Shown: positions 52,607 to 60,269, counted from the stretch's first letter. The stretch: 64,000 nt of DNA from JAGXFP01 sp039714535 (GCA_039714535.1 JBDLJC010000001.1:62001-126000), one strand, 5' to 3'. The notes: generated by a model not told the origin, from the sequence alone. Translations and numbers: made by a program.

Positions 52607-53044
52607 TTATTTAGGGCCAATCGAAACATTTTCACTTTTTGGAAGGTTGTTATTTAATAGATCTATTAATTTTAACGAGCTTCCTGAGAATCGGCGACTA
52701 GAAATAGATTTGGTCACTCTATCTTTTGTTATCGCGACAGAAATTGTTGCTTTGTGTTCTGGCCACACAGCATAGTCTTCTGTTGCCATAACCTCTTTAA
52801 AAACCTTATGAGCAAGGGTCTTTATTTCAATGATTATTGTTGGGGCCAGATCAATAGCTTTTTCAGTAATTTCTGTTGGACTGGCATAACGTAGAATTGT
52901 AAATTGCCCATCTTGATGGATATTAAACGATGTTGTGCCAGTGAGGCCAACAGTTGGCTTTAAAGTGATAGAAATAGATTCGCTGGAAGCAAAGCAGGTG
53001 GCCGAAAAGAATAGAAACCAAAAAATTGATATTATAATTTTCAT
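52607..53044 (-). CDS. Small exported protein of unknown function
   Basis: 145 residues from the ATG at 53042-53044, which lies 28 nt from the R' box of attC site 3; a longer frame from 53113 runs through attC and is rejected. Signal peptide MKIIISIFWFLFFSATCFA. Mature part is beta-rich (SESISITLKPTVGLTGTTSF, WPEHKATISVAITKDRVTKSI). No family recognised. Typical single-gene integron cassette. Confidence 0.65.
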   Translation of the reverse strand: MKIIISIFWFLFFSATCFASSESISITLKPTVGLTGTTSFNIHQDGQFTILRYASPTEITEKAIDLAPTIIIEIKTLAHKVFKEVMATEDYAVWPEHKATISVAITKDRVTKSISSRRFSGSSLKLIDLLNNNLPKSENVSIGPK

Positions 53045-53071
53045 GTTGTTACCTCGAAAATCTAACGATTT

Positions 53072-53146
53072 GCATAACCAGCGGGCCACAGGACTTGCCC
53101 GATTAGGCCGCATTCGTTCACACGGTCTGATATGCGCTGGTTCGGA
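53072..53146 (-). other. attC-like site 3
   Basis: Minus strand: R''-like TCCGAAC (53140-53146), arm ACCAGCGCATATCAGAC, central GCGGCCTAATCGGGCAAGT, arm GTCCTGTGGCCCGCTGGT, R'-like GTTATGC (53072-53078). Arms AACCAGCG / CGCTGGTT pair exactly, with bulges inside, as attC hairpins do. Confidence 0.7.
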
Positions 53147-53221
53147 GATTTTTGTCGTTTGGTTTATTGGTTAGTTAACCTGATTTATTTTTGGGAGACA
53201 GGAGCTGGCTACGGGCTGGTT

Positions 53222-53596
53222 TCAGGAGTTATTTTCAAGCAGTCTGATTTCCTCTTCTAATTTGTCGATCTTTGCCTGTATTTCAGGCCGCGGATCCTCT
53301 TCGAGAATGAATTCATTCGGCAGCCCTGTTATCTCGCATATTCCAACTTCTGATTCCATTTGGGCAATAGTTTCATCTATCTTCTCGAGTGTATCCACAT
53401 ACACCTGCTGTTCTGCCTTTTTGTTGCTTAACAATTCTTTAATGTCTTGCTCGCTTTTAAATGACAGCTCTATGGTTCTCTGGAAAGACTTCCATTGGTC
53501 GAAGAACTGCCCAGCATATACTTGGGATTCTGGTTGTGTCGGCCATAGAGAAAAAACCGACAGTACAGTAAAAAGTATGATAAAAAAATATTTCAT
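53222..53596 (-). CDS. Small exported coiled-coil protein
   Basis: 124 residues. Signal peptide MKYFFIILFTVLSVFSLWP. Heptad-like helices SEQDIKELLSNKKAEQQVYVDTLEKIDETIAQME and a C-terminal KIDKLEEEIRLLEN suggest a coiled coil. AAAGGGG precedes the ATG. No family recognised. Lies between a half attC (53660-53687) and attC site 3. Confidence 0.6.
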   Translation of the reverse strand: MKYFFIILFTVLSVFSLWPTQPESQVYAGQFFDQWKSFQRTIELSFKSEQDIKELLSNKKAEQQVYVDTLEKIDETIAQMESEVGICEITGLPNEFILEEDPRPEIQAKIDKLEEEIRLLENNS

Positions 53597-53659
53597 AGCT
53601 ACACACCCCTTTGAGGTTAATAATACAGTATAAACTGTCTACCTAAGTCGAGATTTTTA

Positions 53660-53687
53660 TACGGCCTGGCTAATGCGCTGGTTATGC
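53660..53687 (-). other. Half attC-like site
   Basis: GCATAACCAGCGCATTAGCC on the minus strand matches the R''/outer-arm half of an attC (R''-like GCATAAC at 53681-53687) and shares AACCAGCGCAT with site 3. No matching right half with an R' box is present before the next gene, so the site is truncated. Confidence 0.55.
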
Positions 53688-53689
53688 AT

Positions 53690-54313
53690 TTATTTCGTAG
53701 TTTTGGGGATCATGTTGGTGAAATTATTGTCAGATAATATCTTTTTGATCACTTCGTTTATAGAGGTCAAGATTACTTTTGTCATAATTGTGTCACTAGG
53801 GCCAGTGTAGGTTCGCTTAATGTTTTTTGAGTAATAAGGCCCTATTTTTATCGACTTCCCATTTGTGTTTTTAATTTCTATTTCAATCTGAACTTCGCCG
53901 TAAACATCCCAGTATAATGCGGTAACATCTGTGCCAATCCAAAAATCTAATATTTTACCTGTTATGGTAAGATTCTCGTCGATGTTATTAGTGCTATACC
54001 CATTATTTGTTAATTCGCGACGGAACTCATTATGGATTATTTCTGCAATAGGCCGCTCAACGGACACATCATTTACTGGCAAACCTAAACCAGCCTGTTT
54101 GCCTCCAATCAGTTCGGGTGCTTTATTCTTGGTACGAATATCTTGAAACATTTCGAGTGTGATATTGGATGTGATTTGGTTAGTGCTTGTCGTACTTGGT
54201 GCTAGACTATCTTCGAATTTCAATGTAGATGGCCCTAAAGAAAGGCAACCTGAGGTAGAAAGAAGCAGGGCTATTATTAAACAGTAAAAATATTTGGTGT
54301 TAAAAAATTTCAT
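53690..54313 (-). CDS. YajG-like lipoprotein
   Basis: 207 residues. Lipobox LLSTSGC with Cys23 as lipidation site. NEFRRELTNNGYSTNN, TITGKILDFWIGTD and a C-terminal NEVIKKIL helix resemble YajG-type outer-membrane lipoproteins, in which a surface-exposed TolB-N-like fold is typical. It follows the next lipoprotein gene by 24 nt without an attC between, so they form one two-gene cassette. Confidence 0.65.
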   Translation of the reverse strand: MKFFNTKYFYCLIIALLLSTSGCLSLGPSTLKFEDSLAPSTTSTNQITSNITLEMFQDIRTKNKAPELIGGKQAGLGLPVNDVSVERPIAEIIHNEFRRELTNNGYSTNNIDENLTITGKILDFWIGTDVTALYWDVYGEVQIEIEIKNTNGKSIKIGPYYSKNIKRTYTGPSDTIMTKVILTSINEVIKKILSDNNFTNMIPKTTK

Positions 54314-54337
54314 TTTTTCTCCATTTATTAGTGATTT

Positions 54338-54775
54338 TTAATCATGTTTATTGAATATGCTGTTGATAACCTCATTAACCATTTCTGCTGGTGTTTTTCT
54401 GGTAAGGGAAGTGTGGTATGAATTGCCAGATGCTAAAGGAAAATTGTTTTTTGGGTCTCTTATTTTTATCGTAAGTTCTATCATATACATGGTTAAATCC
54501 CAAATCCATTTGTCTTTATACGTGACTATAGCATCAACCCCTTCTGGTGTTTCAACTCCAGAAGTTACTTGATATCCAATTTCCTTAAGCTTATTGGCTA
54601 TTAATATATTTATTTCTCTGCCATCTGGTGCAAATTTAGTTACATGAATTGATTTGATGCTGGCAAGATTGGCATTTGGGGCAATGTTAGCTGTTGCACG
54701 ATTAAAAGCACAACCTGAGGCTAGTATAGTGATGATAAGTAACAGGCTTATATTTAGGAGTAACTTATATTTCAT
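54338..54775 (-). CDS. Small lipoprotein
   Basis: 145 residues. Lipobox ILASGC with Cys22. Mature region IKSIHVTKFAPDGREINILIANKLKEIGYQV and ending NEVINSIFNKHD; the same overall layout as the downstream lipoprotein gene (residues after the lipobox, then an alpha/beta domain, then an NEVI helix), suggesting distant paralogy. First gene after attC site 2. Confidence 0.62.
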   Translation of the reverse strand: MKYKLLLNISLLLIITILASGCAFNRATANIAPNANLASIKSIHVTKFAPDGREINILIANKLKEIGYQVTSGVETPEGVDAIVTYKDKWIWDLTMYMIELTIKIRDPKNNFPLASGNSYHTSLTRKTPAEMVNEVINSIFNKHD

Positions 54776-54790
54776 TTTTTCCCTATTGAG

Positions 54791-54913
54791 GCATAACGTT
54801 AAAACTCAGCGGAGCAAATGGGCAGTGCGGACTTGGTAAATTGCACGTATACACAGCAGTTTACAACTTGATCAAACCTGCCTCTTTTGTTCCGCTGGAC
54901 TGCCTTGTTATGT
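54791..54913 (-). other. attC-like site 2
   Basis: Minus strand: R''-like ACATAAC (54907-54913), arm CAGTCCAGCGGAACAAAAG, long variable centre, arm TTTGCTCCGCTGAG, R'-like GTTATGC (54791-54797). Arms CAGCGGA-CAAA / TTTG-TCCGCTG pair. 123 nt, within the known attC size range. Confidence 0.72.
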
Positions 54914-54939
54914 GTTCTCTAGGCTTTACCAAGGTCTGG

Positions 54940-56586
54940 CTACAAGTACCATTCTGTCTTTATTTCACCAATATCTGCTTCCTTCCATTCTTTTTTCCAA
55001 AGCTCCCAAAACGGAATATCATTTGACGAAGGTGGCAAAACACATTTATCTATTTTTACTAATGATGGTAGGACGATAGATTCTCCAACCAATAATGCTT
55101 CTCCGGCTTGCAATGAAGGGAGTTTATCCGTTAAGTTTCCAAGTGTGTCAGGCAATAATCTTTTCACATAATTTTGATCAATTGGGTTTGTTAAACGCAT
55201 TGCAATAAAACTATTACATTGCGAAAATATTGTTTCGGATATCTCAGAAGGTCTTTGGCTAGACAATAAGAGAGTTACTCCATACTTACGCCCTTCTTTT
55301 GCTATTCGCTCAATTGAATTTTTAGACGCCCGATATTTAACTAAATCACTTCTAGGGACATATTTGTGAGCTTCCTCATAAACAAGTAAAAATGGAGTAT
55401 CATTGTTTATTTTTTCTTCTGGATCTTTTTTTGCTCTCAATCTTTTATAGAAATATCCGTACTCAAATATAATCCTTGATATCAAAGAAACGGTAATACT
55501 AAGAACATCGAATGGGACTCCACTTAAATCCAATATAGTTACATTACTTTTTGCACCATCTTTATTTCCGATTAATTGCTTAATTGTATCCTCAAATGAG
55601 ATGTTTTTACTTTCTTCTCCAAGCAAGAAGTCTAATCTTTTGTCATTTAGCTTATTTTCTAATCGACTGACGAAGTTGGTTAATTTCCCAAACAATGTCC
55701 CTTGCTTTGTTGTGCCAGCCTTAGCTCCATCAATCATCTCTGTATTCTTGCTGTTTGCAAAATTTAATACTTCTTTAATGTCAAACATTAATGGGGAGTC
55801 ATAATGGATTTTTGCTTTATCAGTTTCACTGCCGGTAAATTTGGCAATTCTATCTGCAACTACTGCTTCTTTAAAAACATTACGTTGATTATGGTCATTT
55901 GCTTCTGTGTCAATGAAGAGTTCTTCTAGTTCTTCACTTGTTAGAAGCCAGTATGGCAATCGTAAATCTGCTATTCCAAGGTTGATAGATTCAGGAAATG
56001 CTGATTTGTATTCTGAATGAATATCAAAGATAATGACATGAGAGTTATTTAATGCAAAAGTCCCGTCTTTGCCCTCTACAGCTTGTTGAATTATTTTTGT
56101 CACAGTATGTGATTTTCCTGATCCCGTTGATCCAATGACCGCGATATGTTTATTGAAAAAATTGTTTCCATTTACGGGTACTCGAATGTTAGAGTTTGAC
56201 GATAAAGATGAGAATGTAAATTTTTCTTCGTTAACTATTGATTCTGCGTAAATGGCCAAAATTTCTTCTTCTTTTGCGGGTTCAACTTTTTTCGGTGGGA
56301 TTGCAATTGTGTCTCCGCCTCGTTGAAATTTATTATCTTTGACAACTCCAAGAGGATTGGCCTCAATGATGTACCTACGCTTTGCGACACCTTCTTCTGC
56401 TACTTCTATCAGAAAATTATCAATTATTGCGATAAGAGCGATATCGTCATCGTCAGAAATACGTATGTAAGATCCGATCTTTAAGGTCTCAGCTGCTGAT
56501 TGAATAAATTCGTCATCAACAGCTATTTTGACTTTATTGGGATACACAGAGATTACTTCCGCATTCACCTTGTCTTCGTCTGCCAT
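54940..56586 (-). CDS. HerA-type ATPase/translocase
   Basis: 548 residues. N-terminal HAS-barrel-like region (about 8-90: VISVYPNKVKIAVDD...IGSYIRIS). P-loop IGSTGSGKSHT at 151-161; Walker B LVYEEAHKYVPR; sensor SSQRPSEISETIFSQCNSFIAMRLTNPIDQNYV. These are the HerA/FtsK-superfamily (DUF87) hallmarks of hexameric DNA-pumping ATPases. Its ATG overlaps the stop of the upstream nuclease gene by one base, so the pair is a unit. HerA paired with a nuclease is a known anti-phage arrangement (HerA-DUF4297, SIR2-HerA). AT-rich compared with core genes. Confidence 0.88.
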   Translation of the reverse strand: MADEDKVNAEVISVYPNKVKIAVDDEFIQSAAETLKIGSYIRISDDDDIALIAIIDNFLIEVAEEGVAKRRYIIEANPLGVVKDNKFQRGGDTIAIPPKKVEPAKEEEILAIYAESIVNEEKFTFSSLSSNSNIRVPVNGNNFFNKHIAVIGSTGSGKSHTVTKIIQQAVEGKDGTFALNNSHVIIFDIHSEYKSAFPESINLGIADLRLPYWLLTSEELEELFIDTEANDHNQRNVFKEAVVADRIAKFTGSETDKAKIHYDSPLMFDIKEVLNFANSKNTEMIDGAKAGTTKQGTLFGKLTNFVSRLENKLNDKRLDFLLGEESKNISFEDTIKQLIGNKDGAKSNVTILDLSGVPFDVLSITVSLISRIIFEYGYFYKRLRAKKDPEEKINNDTPFLLVYEEAHKYVPRSDLVKYRASKNSIERIAKEGRKYGVTLLLSSQRPSEISETIFSQCNSFIAMRLTNPIDQNYVKRLLPDTLGNLTDKLPSLQAGEALLVGESIVLPSLVKIDKCVLPPSSNDIPFWELWKKEWKEADIGEIKTEWYL

Positions 56587-57794
56587 CAGATGATCTCCTT
56601 TATATTTCCTAAATCATTAATCTGGATAACAACACTTTTCACATCCACGTTGGGTATTGAAAGATAGGGTTTATCAAAATAGAATTGATAAACTTCTTTT
56701 GTCTTAGTGACATGGGTCAATGTATCAGTTATGTGAGTTTCTTTTGTTAATATTTTTGCTTTAATATTGTTACTGCTGTCTGCTTTTGTGGCAATTGATT
56801 TTGCTGAAAAGTCTGCCCCAGAAAAGGGGAAACCGTCTCTAAACTCAAAGCCTTCATCGTACAATTGTTTTTTCAATTCTAACAATCTACCGTCAGATAT
56901 ATTATTAAAATGAATATATGGACAATACGTTTGAGGTTCCCTCTTTTTTAGGTTTGAGTACCGTTTTGAAATTATAAATACTAAATCTTTTAATTCGCCG
57001 ATGGCATAGTTTGCTGGCAAGTCGATTAAAAAGAAACGCTCAAAAGGTCGCTTGTTAAGTCTTCTGAAATATCTGTCCTTTAACTCTTTATGGTATTTTG
57101 CTTTTCCTTTTAGTTCAAAAAACCATTTATTGAAAAGGACAGTTTTGCGATTAATTCTTTTTAAAAAATCCTGCTTTGAAATTTTTCTGTCGTTAATATT
57201 GTTTTCAATTGCAATTTTCCGTATTTCATTCAAAGCATTATTATAGAAATAGTATTCAGCATCAAAAAGATCGCAGGAAAATGTGCCTTTTAAAAGGCTT
57301 ATGATATCATCGAATTGTTCAAGATATTCTTTTGCATTAATATCGATTGATAATGTATCTAAAAAGTTCTGTAACTCTCTATCATTAAGTCCCAAATCCT
57401 CATGATGTTTTTTTTGCGTCCCATCTACTTTGTAGCTTAAAAATTTATCTTTCAAGAAATTTACATCTATTGGCAAAGTAAGCTTGTTATGCCCGGACTT
57501 GTAATGCCCATATAGGTGATATTTAATTTGAGGTTTATGTTCTGATTTAGCTTTCCCAAAATGAGAAAGCATAAATCTGATTGGTTTAGAAATTACAGAG
57601 TGATTATATTCCGTTTTTGAATAATACTTACACTGTATTGCGATTGTTTCCAAAGATGTTGCAATGTCAATATCTTCAACACCTTCAACTACAATCTCGT
57701 CTGTATCATTAGAGAGACTCAATAATTGTAGGATTGAGTAATCGAACTGATAGAAATATCCTTTAATTGTGTCTGTTGCACTTCTATTGCTCAT
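56586..57794 (-). CDS. PD-(D/E)xK nuclease, DUF4297/Cap4-like
   Basis: 402 residues. N-terminal KGYFYQFDYSILQLL, then IVVEGVEDIDI (Glu37, Glu40, Asp41, Asp43) and IAIQCKYYS (Gln54, Lys56). This order matches the DUF4297/Cap4 dsDNA endonuclease domain: ExxD ... QxK. The remaining 300 residues (FELKGKAKYHKELKDR..., FFLIDLPANYAIGELKD) are a family-specific region that may contact HerA. First gene of a two-gene cassette between attC sites 1 and 2. Assignment to DUF4297 is by motif and context only. Confidence 0.78.
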   Translation of the reverse strand: MSNRSATDTIKGYFYQFDYSILQLLSLSNDTDEIVVEGVEDIDIATSLETIAIQCKYYSKTEYNHSVISKPIRFMLSHFGKAKSEHKPQIKYHLYGHYKSGHNKLTLPIDVNFLKDKFLSYKVDGTQKKHHEDLGLNDRELQNFLDTLSIDINAKEYLEQFDDIISLLKGTFSCDLFDAEYYFYNNALNEIRKIAIENNINDRKISKQDFLKRINRKTVLFNKWFFELKGKAKYHKELKDRYFRRLNKRPFERFFLIDLPANYAIGELKDLVFIISKRYSNLKKREPQTYCPYIHFNNISDGRLLELKKQLYDEGFEFRDGFPFSGADFSAKSIATKADSSNNIKAKILTKETHITDTLTHVTKTKEVYQFYFDKPYLSIPNVDVKSVVIQINDLGNIKEII

Positions 57795-57832
57795 GGAGTC
57801 ATCTTTGATATTAGAAATTTAGTCTCTGCCAC

Positions 57833-57923
57833 ACATAACGCTATGCATCACCAGTGGCGCCCATTGACTTGCCGCGTCAGCGCCGCAGACGTTCCCGCCA
57901 TCTGGTGAATGAAATTGTTAAAT
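57833..57923 (-). other. attC-like site 1 (best preserved)
   Basis: Minus strand: R'' ATTTAAC (57917-57923, perfect RYYYAAC), arm TTCACCAGATGGCG, centre with GCGG...CGGCAAGTCAATG, arm GGCGCCACTGGTGATG, R' GTTATGT (57833-57839, one mismatch to GTTRRRY). Arms CACCAGATGGCG / CGCCACTGGTG pair with extrahelical bases. 91 nt, beginning 3 nt from the preceding stop. Confidence 0.82.
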
Positions 57924-57925
57924 GA

Positions 57926-59056
57926 TTATTTATCTTTTAGAACTTTTAAATCAGAAACAGCCTCGAGCAACCAAACAGAGCCTTTCCGCTCTAAAAAACC
58001 TTGAACTTCCAACAACTCTCTAGATTTATGGGCCTCAATAGCCTGAAGATATTGACTTATCCCTAGCTCAATTCTCACATCGATATTTCCATATTCCTCA
58101 TGATAGTGTTTAAGAATAATAGTTCTTTTGCCATCCTCACTTGTTGGATCATTGCTATGCAGGTTTACAACCTTTCCAATAATTAGTGTCTTTTCCGGCG
58201 ATACTTCTTTCAGCTTTTCTGCTGCATATTTCAAATATGAAATTTCCTCATCACCAAACGTTTTTGATTTGAAATCTGACACATCTTCAGTTGGAGGTAA
58301 ATTGGTGGCCCATTGAACAGACAATTCTACTGGTATTTCAAGAGCCTCTCCCATTTCAACGATGGCTTCACACATTCTTGAGTTGAACCCAGAACTAAAA
58401 TTGGCGACCAAAATTTCTGGGTCTTTCTTGGATACAGCTTCAGTTGTGTTCTTTATGCCTCGCACAATCCTCTCAATAACTTTCCTTTCAATAGGAGGCG
58501 AAAATAAGCCTTGTTGTTTGAATTCTTCAATTACTGGTGTTTCAATAGAGAAGCCAAAACTGCCCTGGAAGGTGTGGCCAAACCTTATTTTCTCGGCCAT
58601 CTGATAGCCAACAGTCGAAGGGTAATTATGATGAGGTAGTGCATTCTTTTCAGAACATGCGCTATATACAAAAAGATTGCGAATACCGTTCACTTCTTTT
58701 TTGGCAAGTTCTAGAGGGATGCTAGACAGGGACTTGTCGTTAGGTGAGATCTTTATAAAAAAATTATCCCTATTAAAACATTTCAAAAGACCAGCTAATA
58801 TTGACGGTTCTATTTCGTAAAGATTAGATATTAATAAAAAAACGTCGTACATTCTTTTGTCAAAATCTTCAAAGTTGTCAGAGCGTGGAAGAAACAATTC
58901 AAGAGGAACACCCGCATCATTTTTAGGACCGTGAAAAACTGATAATTTCCTATTCCGATGAACTATTTCTTTCCAATCTTTTGATTTTAAAAATGACTTT
59001 AAATCAAACAGTGAAATTCCTCTGATAAGCTCAAAAGGGGATTTTATTTCTGTCAT
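57926..59056 (-). CDS. Unknown protein paired with DUF4365 protein
   Basis: 376 residues; I do not recognise the family. Soluble, no signal peptide. Visible blocks are FELIRGISLFDLKSFL, LSVFHGPKNDAGVPLELFLPRSD, LISNLYEIEPSILAGLLKC, IVRGIKNTTEAVSKKDPEIL and LEVQGFLERKGSVWLLEA at the end. Its ATG overlaps the stop of the DUF4365 gene (ATGA), and attC site 1 follows its stop directly, so the pair makes one cassette. By analogy with other DUF4365 partners it could be the sensor or effector of a defence unit; that is inference. Confidence 0.7.
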   Translation of the reverse strand: MTEIKSPFELIRGISLFDLKSFLKSKDWKEIVHRNRKLSVFHGPKNDAGVPLELFLPRSDNFEDFDKRMYDVFLLISNLYEIEPSILAGLLKCFNRDNFFIKISPNDKSLSSIPLELAKKEVNGIRNLFVYSACSEKNALPHHNYPSTVGYQMAEKIRFGHTFQGSFGFSIETPVIEEFKQQGLFSPPIERKVIERIVRGIKNTTEAVSKKDPEILVANFSSGFNSRMCEAIVEMGEALEIPVELSVQWATNLPPTEDVSDFKSKTFGDEEISYLKYAAEKLKEVSPEKTLIIGKVVNLHSNDPTSEDGKRTIILKHYHEEYGNIDVRIELGISQYLQAIEAHKSRELLEVQGFLERKGSVWLLEAVSDLKVLKDK

Positions 59057-59565
59057 GACAAATCCCCACTGCTAACTTTTGTGATTAAATTCTTTATTGT
59101 GCTTGGCGTTAGAAGTTGTTCCCGAGGTATTTTGACCCTGACAGTAGATGTATTTTTTGTGGGTTCGCCACTTACTGAGAAATAATAGCAACATTTTTTT
59201 ATCGTCAACGATTCTTCAGATACACAAATCCATTCTTTAATATCTTTTGGAAGGCACATAACCACAAGAAAGCAGGGAATAGTAGAATTGTTTCTACGAT
59301 ACAAAAGCTTGTTGTATACGTCTGCATCTAGGTCATAAATTACATGGTTTTCATCCACACCCAAATTTATTGTCGCTTTAAGTTGGCAGTCAAATATGCC
59401 ACCCATATCCATTCGTTTTCCATCAATGGAATCGACTCGCCGAACTGTAAGGTCAACACCATAGTCATGATTGACTATGTCATATGTTGCCCCAGCTCTC
59501 GAGACAATGGCGCTAACCAAAGACACGCTCATGGATTCTTCGATAGATTGGATGGGAGTGGTCAT
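59053..59565 (-). CDS. DUF4365 domain protein (PD-(D/E)xK fold)
   Basis: 170 residues. SMSVSLVSAIVSRAGATYDI, NHDYGVDLTVRRVDS (Asp-Gly-Val-Asp) and GIFDCQLKATINL (Gln-Leu-Lys) give the DYGxD ... QLK signature of DUF4365, a nuclease-like fold often found in defence loci. PCFLVVMCLPKDIKEWICVSEESL is also typical. Overlaps the downstream gene by 4 nt. Rightmost gene of the cassette array; no attI or integrase is visible upstream of it. Confidence 0.8.
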   Translation of the reverse strand: MTTPIQSIEESMSVSLVSAIVSRAGATYDIVNHDYGVDLTVRRVDSIDGKRMDMGGIFDCQLKATINLGVDENHVIYDLDADVYNKLLYRRNNSTIPCFLVVMCLPKDIKEWICVSEESLTIKKCCYYFSVSGEPTKNTSTVRVKIPREQLLTPSTIKNLITKVSSGDLS

Positions 59566-59667
59566 TATTAGTATTTATTTGTTGTTGGTTATATTTTGCA
59601 TTTCACCATCGATTGGCAGGCACCTTTGCCTTGCTATCTAAATGTTGAAGCAGTTTTCAGGCATTTT

Positions 59668-59706
59668 CACCCCTCAAGGGGGTACTGAAAAGAGTGCCTT
59701 GTTTGT
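59668..59706 (-). repeat. Dispersed intergenic repeat, fragment e (inverted)
   Basis: Minus strand GGCACTCTTTTCAGTACCCC followed by CTTGAGGGGTG, matching the middle of copy b at about 50904-50934 almost exactly. Confidence 0.65.
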
Positions 59707-59872
59707 AATATCTCGATATTTTATCGACGACCTTAATAGCCGGTAGCCAATATGATATACCTATCATTTTATTTCGGTTGATACCAGAAAAAAGGGGACG
59801 GGCTTTAAGATCTCAAACCGAGAAGGATTTTTGTGTTGGCATCTGAGATAAGAAAGGAAGGTTGGGAGAAAT

Positions 59873-59906
59873 AAAAAAGGTTTTCGCTTGATAAACGGAA
59901 AACCCC
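59873..59906 (-). terminator. Terminator after the zinc-ribbon remnant
   Basis: Minus strand GGGGTTTTCCG ... CGAAAACC followed by TTTTTT. Confidence 0.75.
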
Positions 59907-59927
59907 TGAAGCATGGTCGGCGGCTCC

Positions 59928-60122
59928 TCAAAACCAGCCGCTTTGCCGGCACCACTCTTCCTTGATCTCCTCAATCTGGTTCCGGTAGGGTTCCACCGGA
60001 CTTTCCTGGCCGCATCCCGTGCAGACTACTGTGGCATTGTGTCAGCGGCCCCGGAGGAAGGCGGTCCCGCCGCAGAACAGGCAGGTGAGTTGCAGGTCGT
60101 TATCGGGCTCTGTTGTATTCAA
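59928..60122 (-). pseudogene. Zinc-ribbon small protein with in-frame TGA
   Basis: From a TTG at 60120-60122: NTTEPDNDLQLTCLFCGGTA then FLRGR, TGA (60042-60044), HNATVVCTGCGQESPVEPYR and a helical tail ending KEEWCRQSGWF. The two CxxC knuckles (CLFC, CTGC) of one zinc site lie on either side of the TGA in the same frame, so the gene was built as one protein. A point nonsense mutation, or less likely selenocysteine, explains it. Flanked by terminators on both sides. Confidence 0.6.
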
Positions 60123-60144
60123 CTTGGCTTGCCTGTTTTTTAAT

Positions 60145-60184
60145 AAAAAAAAGGGTTTCCGATTAATAACCGGAAACCCTTTTG
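60145..60184 (-). terminator. Intrinsic terminator of tRNA-His
   Basis: Minus strand AAAAGGGTTTCCGG / CGGAAACCCTTTT stem followed by TTTT. Confidence 0.9.
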
Positions 60185-60191
60185 AATTTCG

Positions 60192-60269
60192 TGGGGTGAG
60201 TGATGGGATTTGAACCCACGGCCTCCTGGGCCACAACCAGGTGCTCTAACCAACTGAGCTACACCCACC
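60192..60269 (-). tRNA. tRNA-His (GTG anticodon)
   Basis: Minus strand begins GGTGGGTGTAGCTCAGTTGG; anticodon loop TTGTGGC with GTG; T arm CCGTGGGTTCAAATCCCAT; acceptor 3' strand ACTCACC and encoded CCA. The acceptor stem pairs with one G-U. The 3' end faces the cassette region at lower coordinates. Confidence 0.97.

Larger units (their letters stand above)
59566..59927. other. Right boundary of the cassette array
   Basis: 362 bases between the DUF4365 gene and the zinc-ribbon remnant. It holds an inverted fragment of the dispersed repeat (59668-59706), a word AAAAAAGGGGACGGGCTTT (59788-59806) of the REP-like kind, and a terminator hairpin (59873-59906). No attI or integrase remnant recognised. 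Confidence 0.5.
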
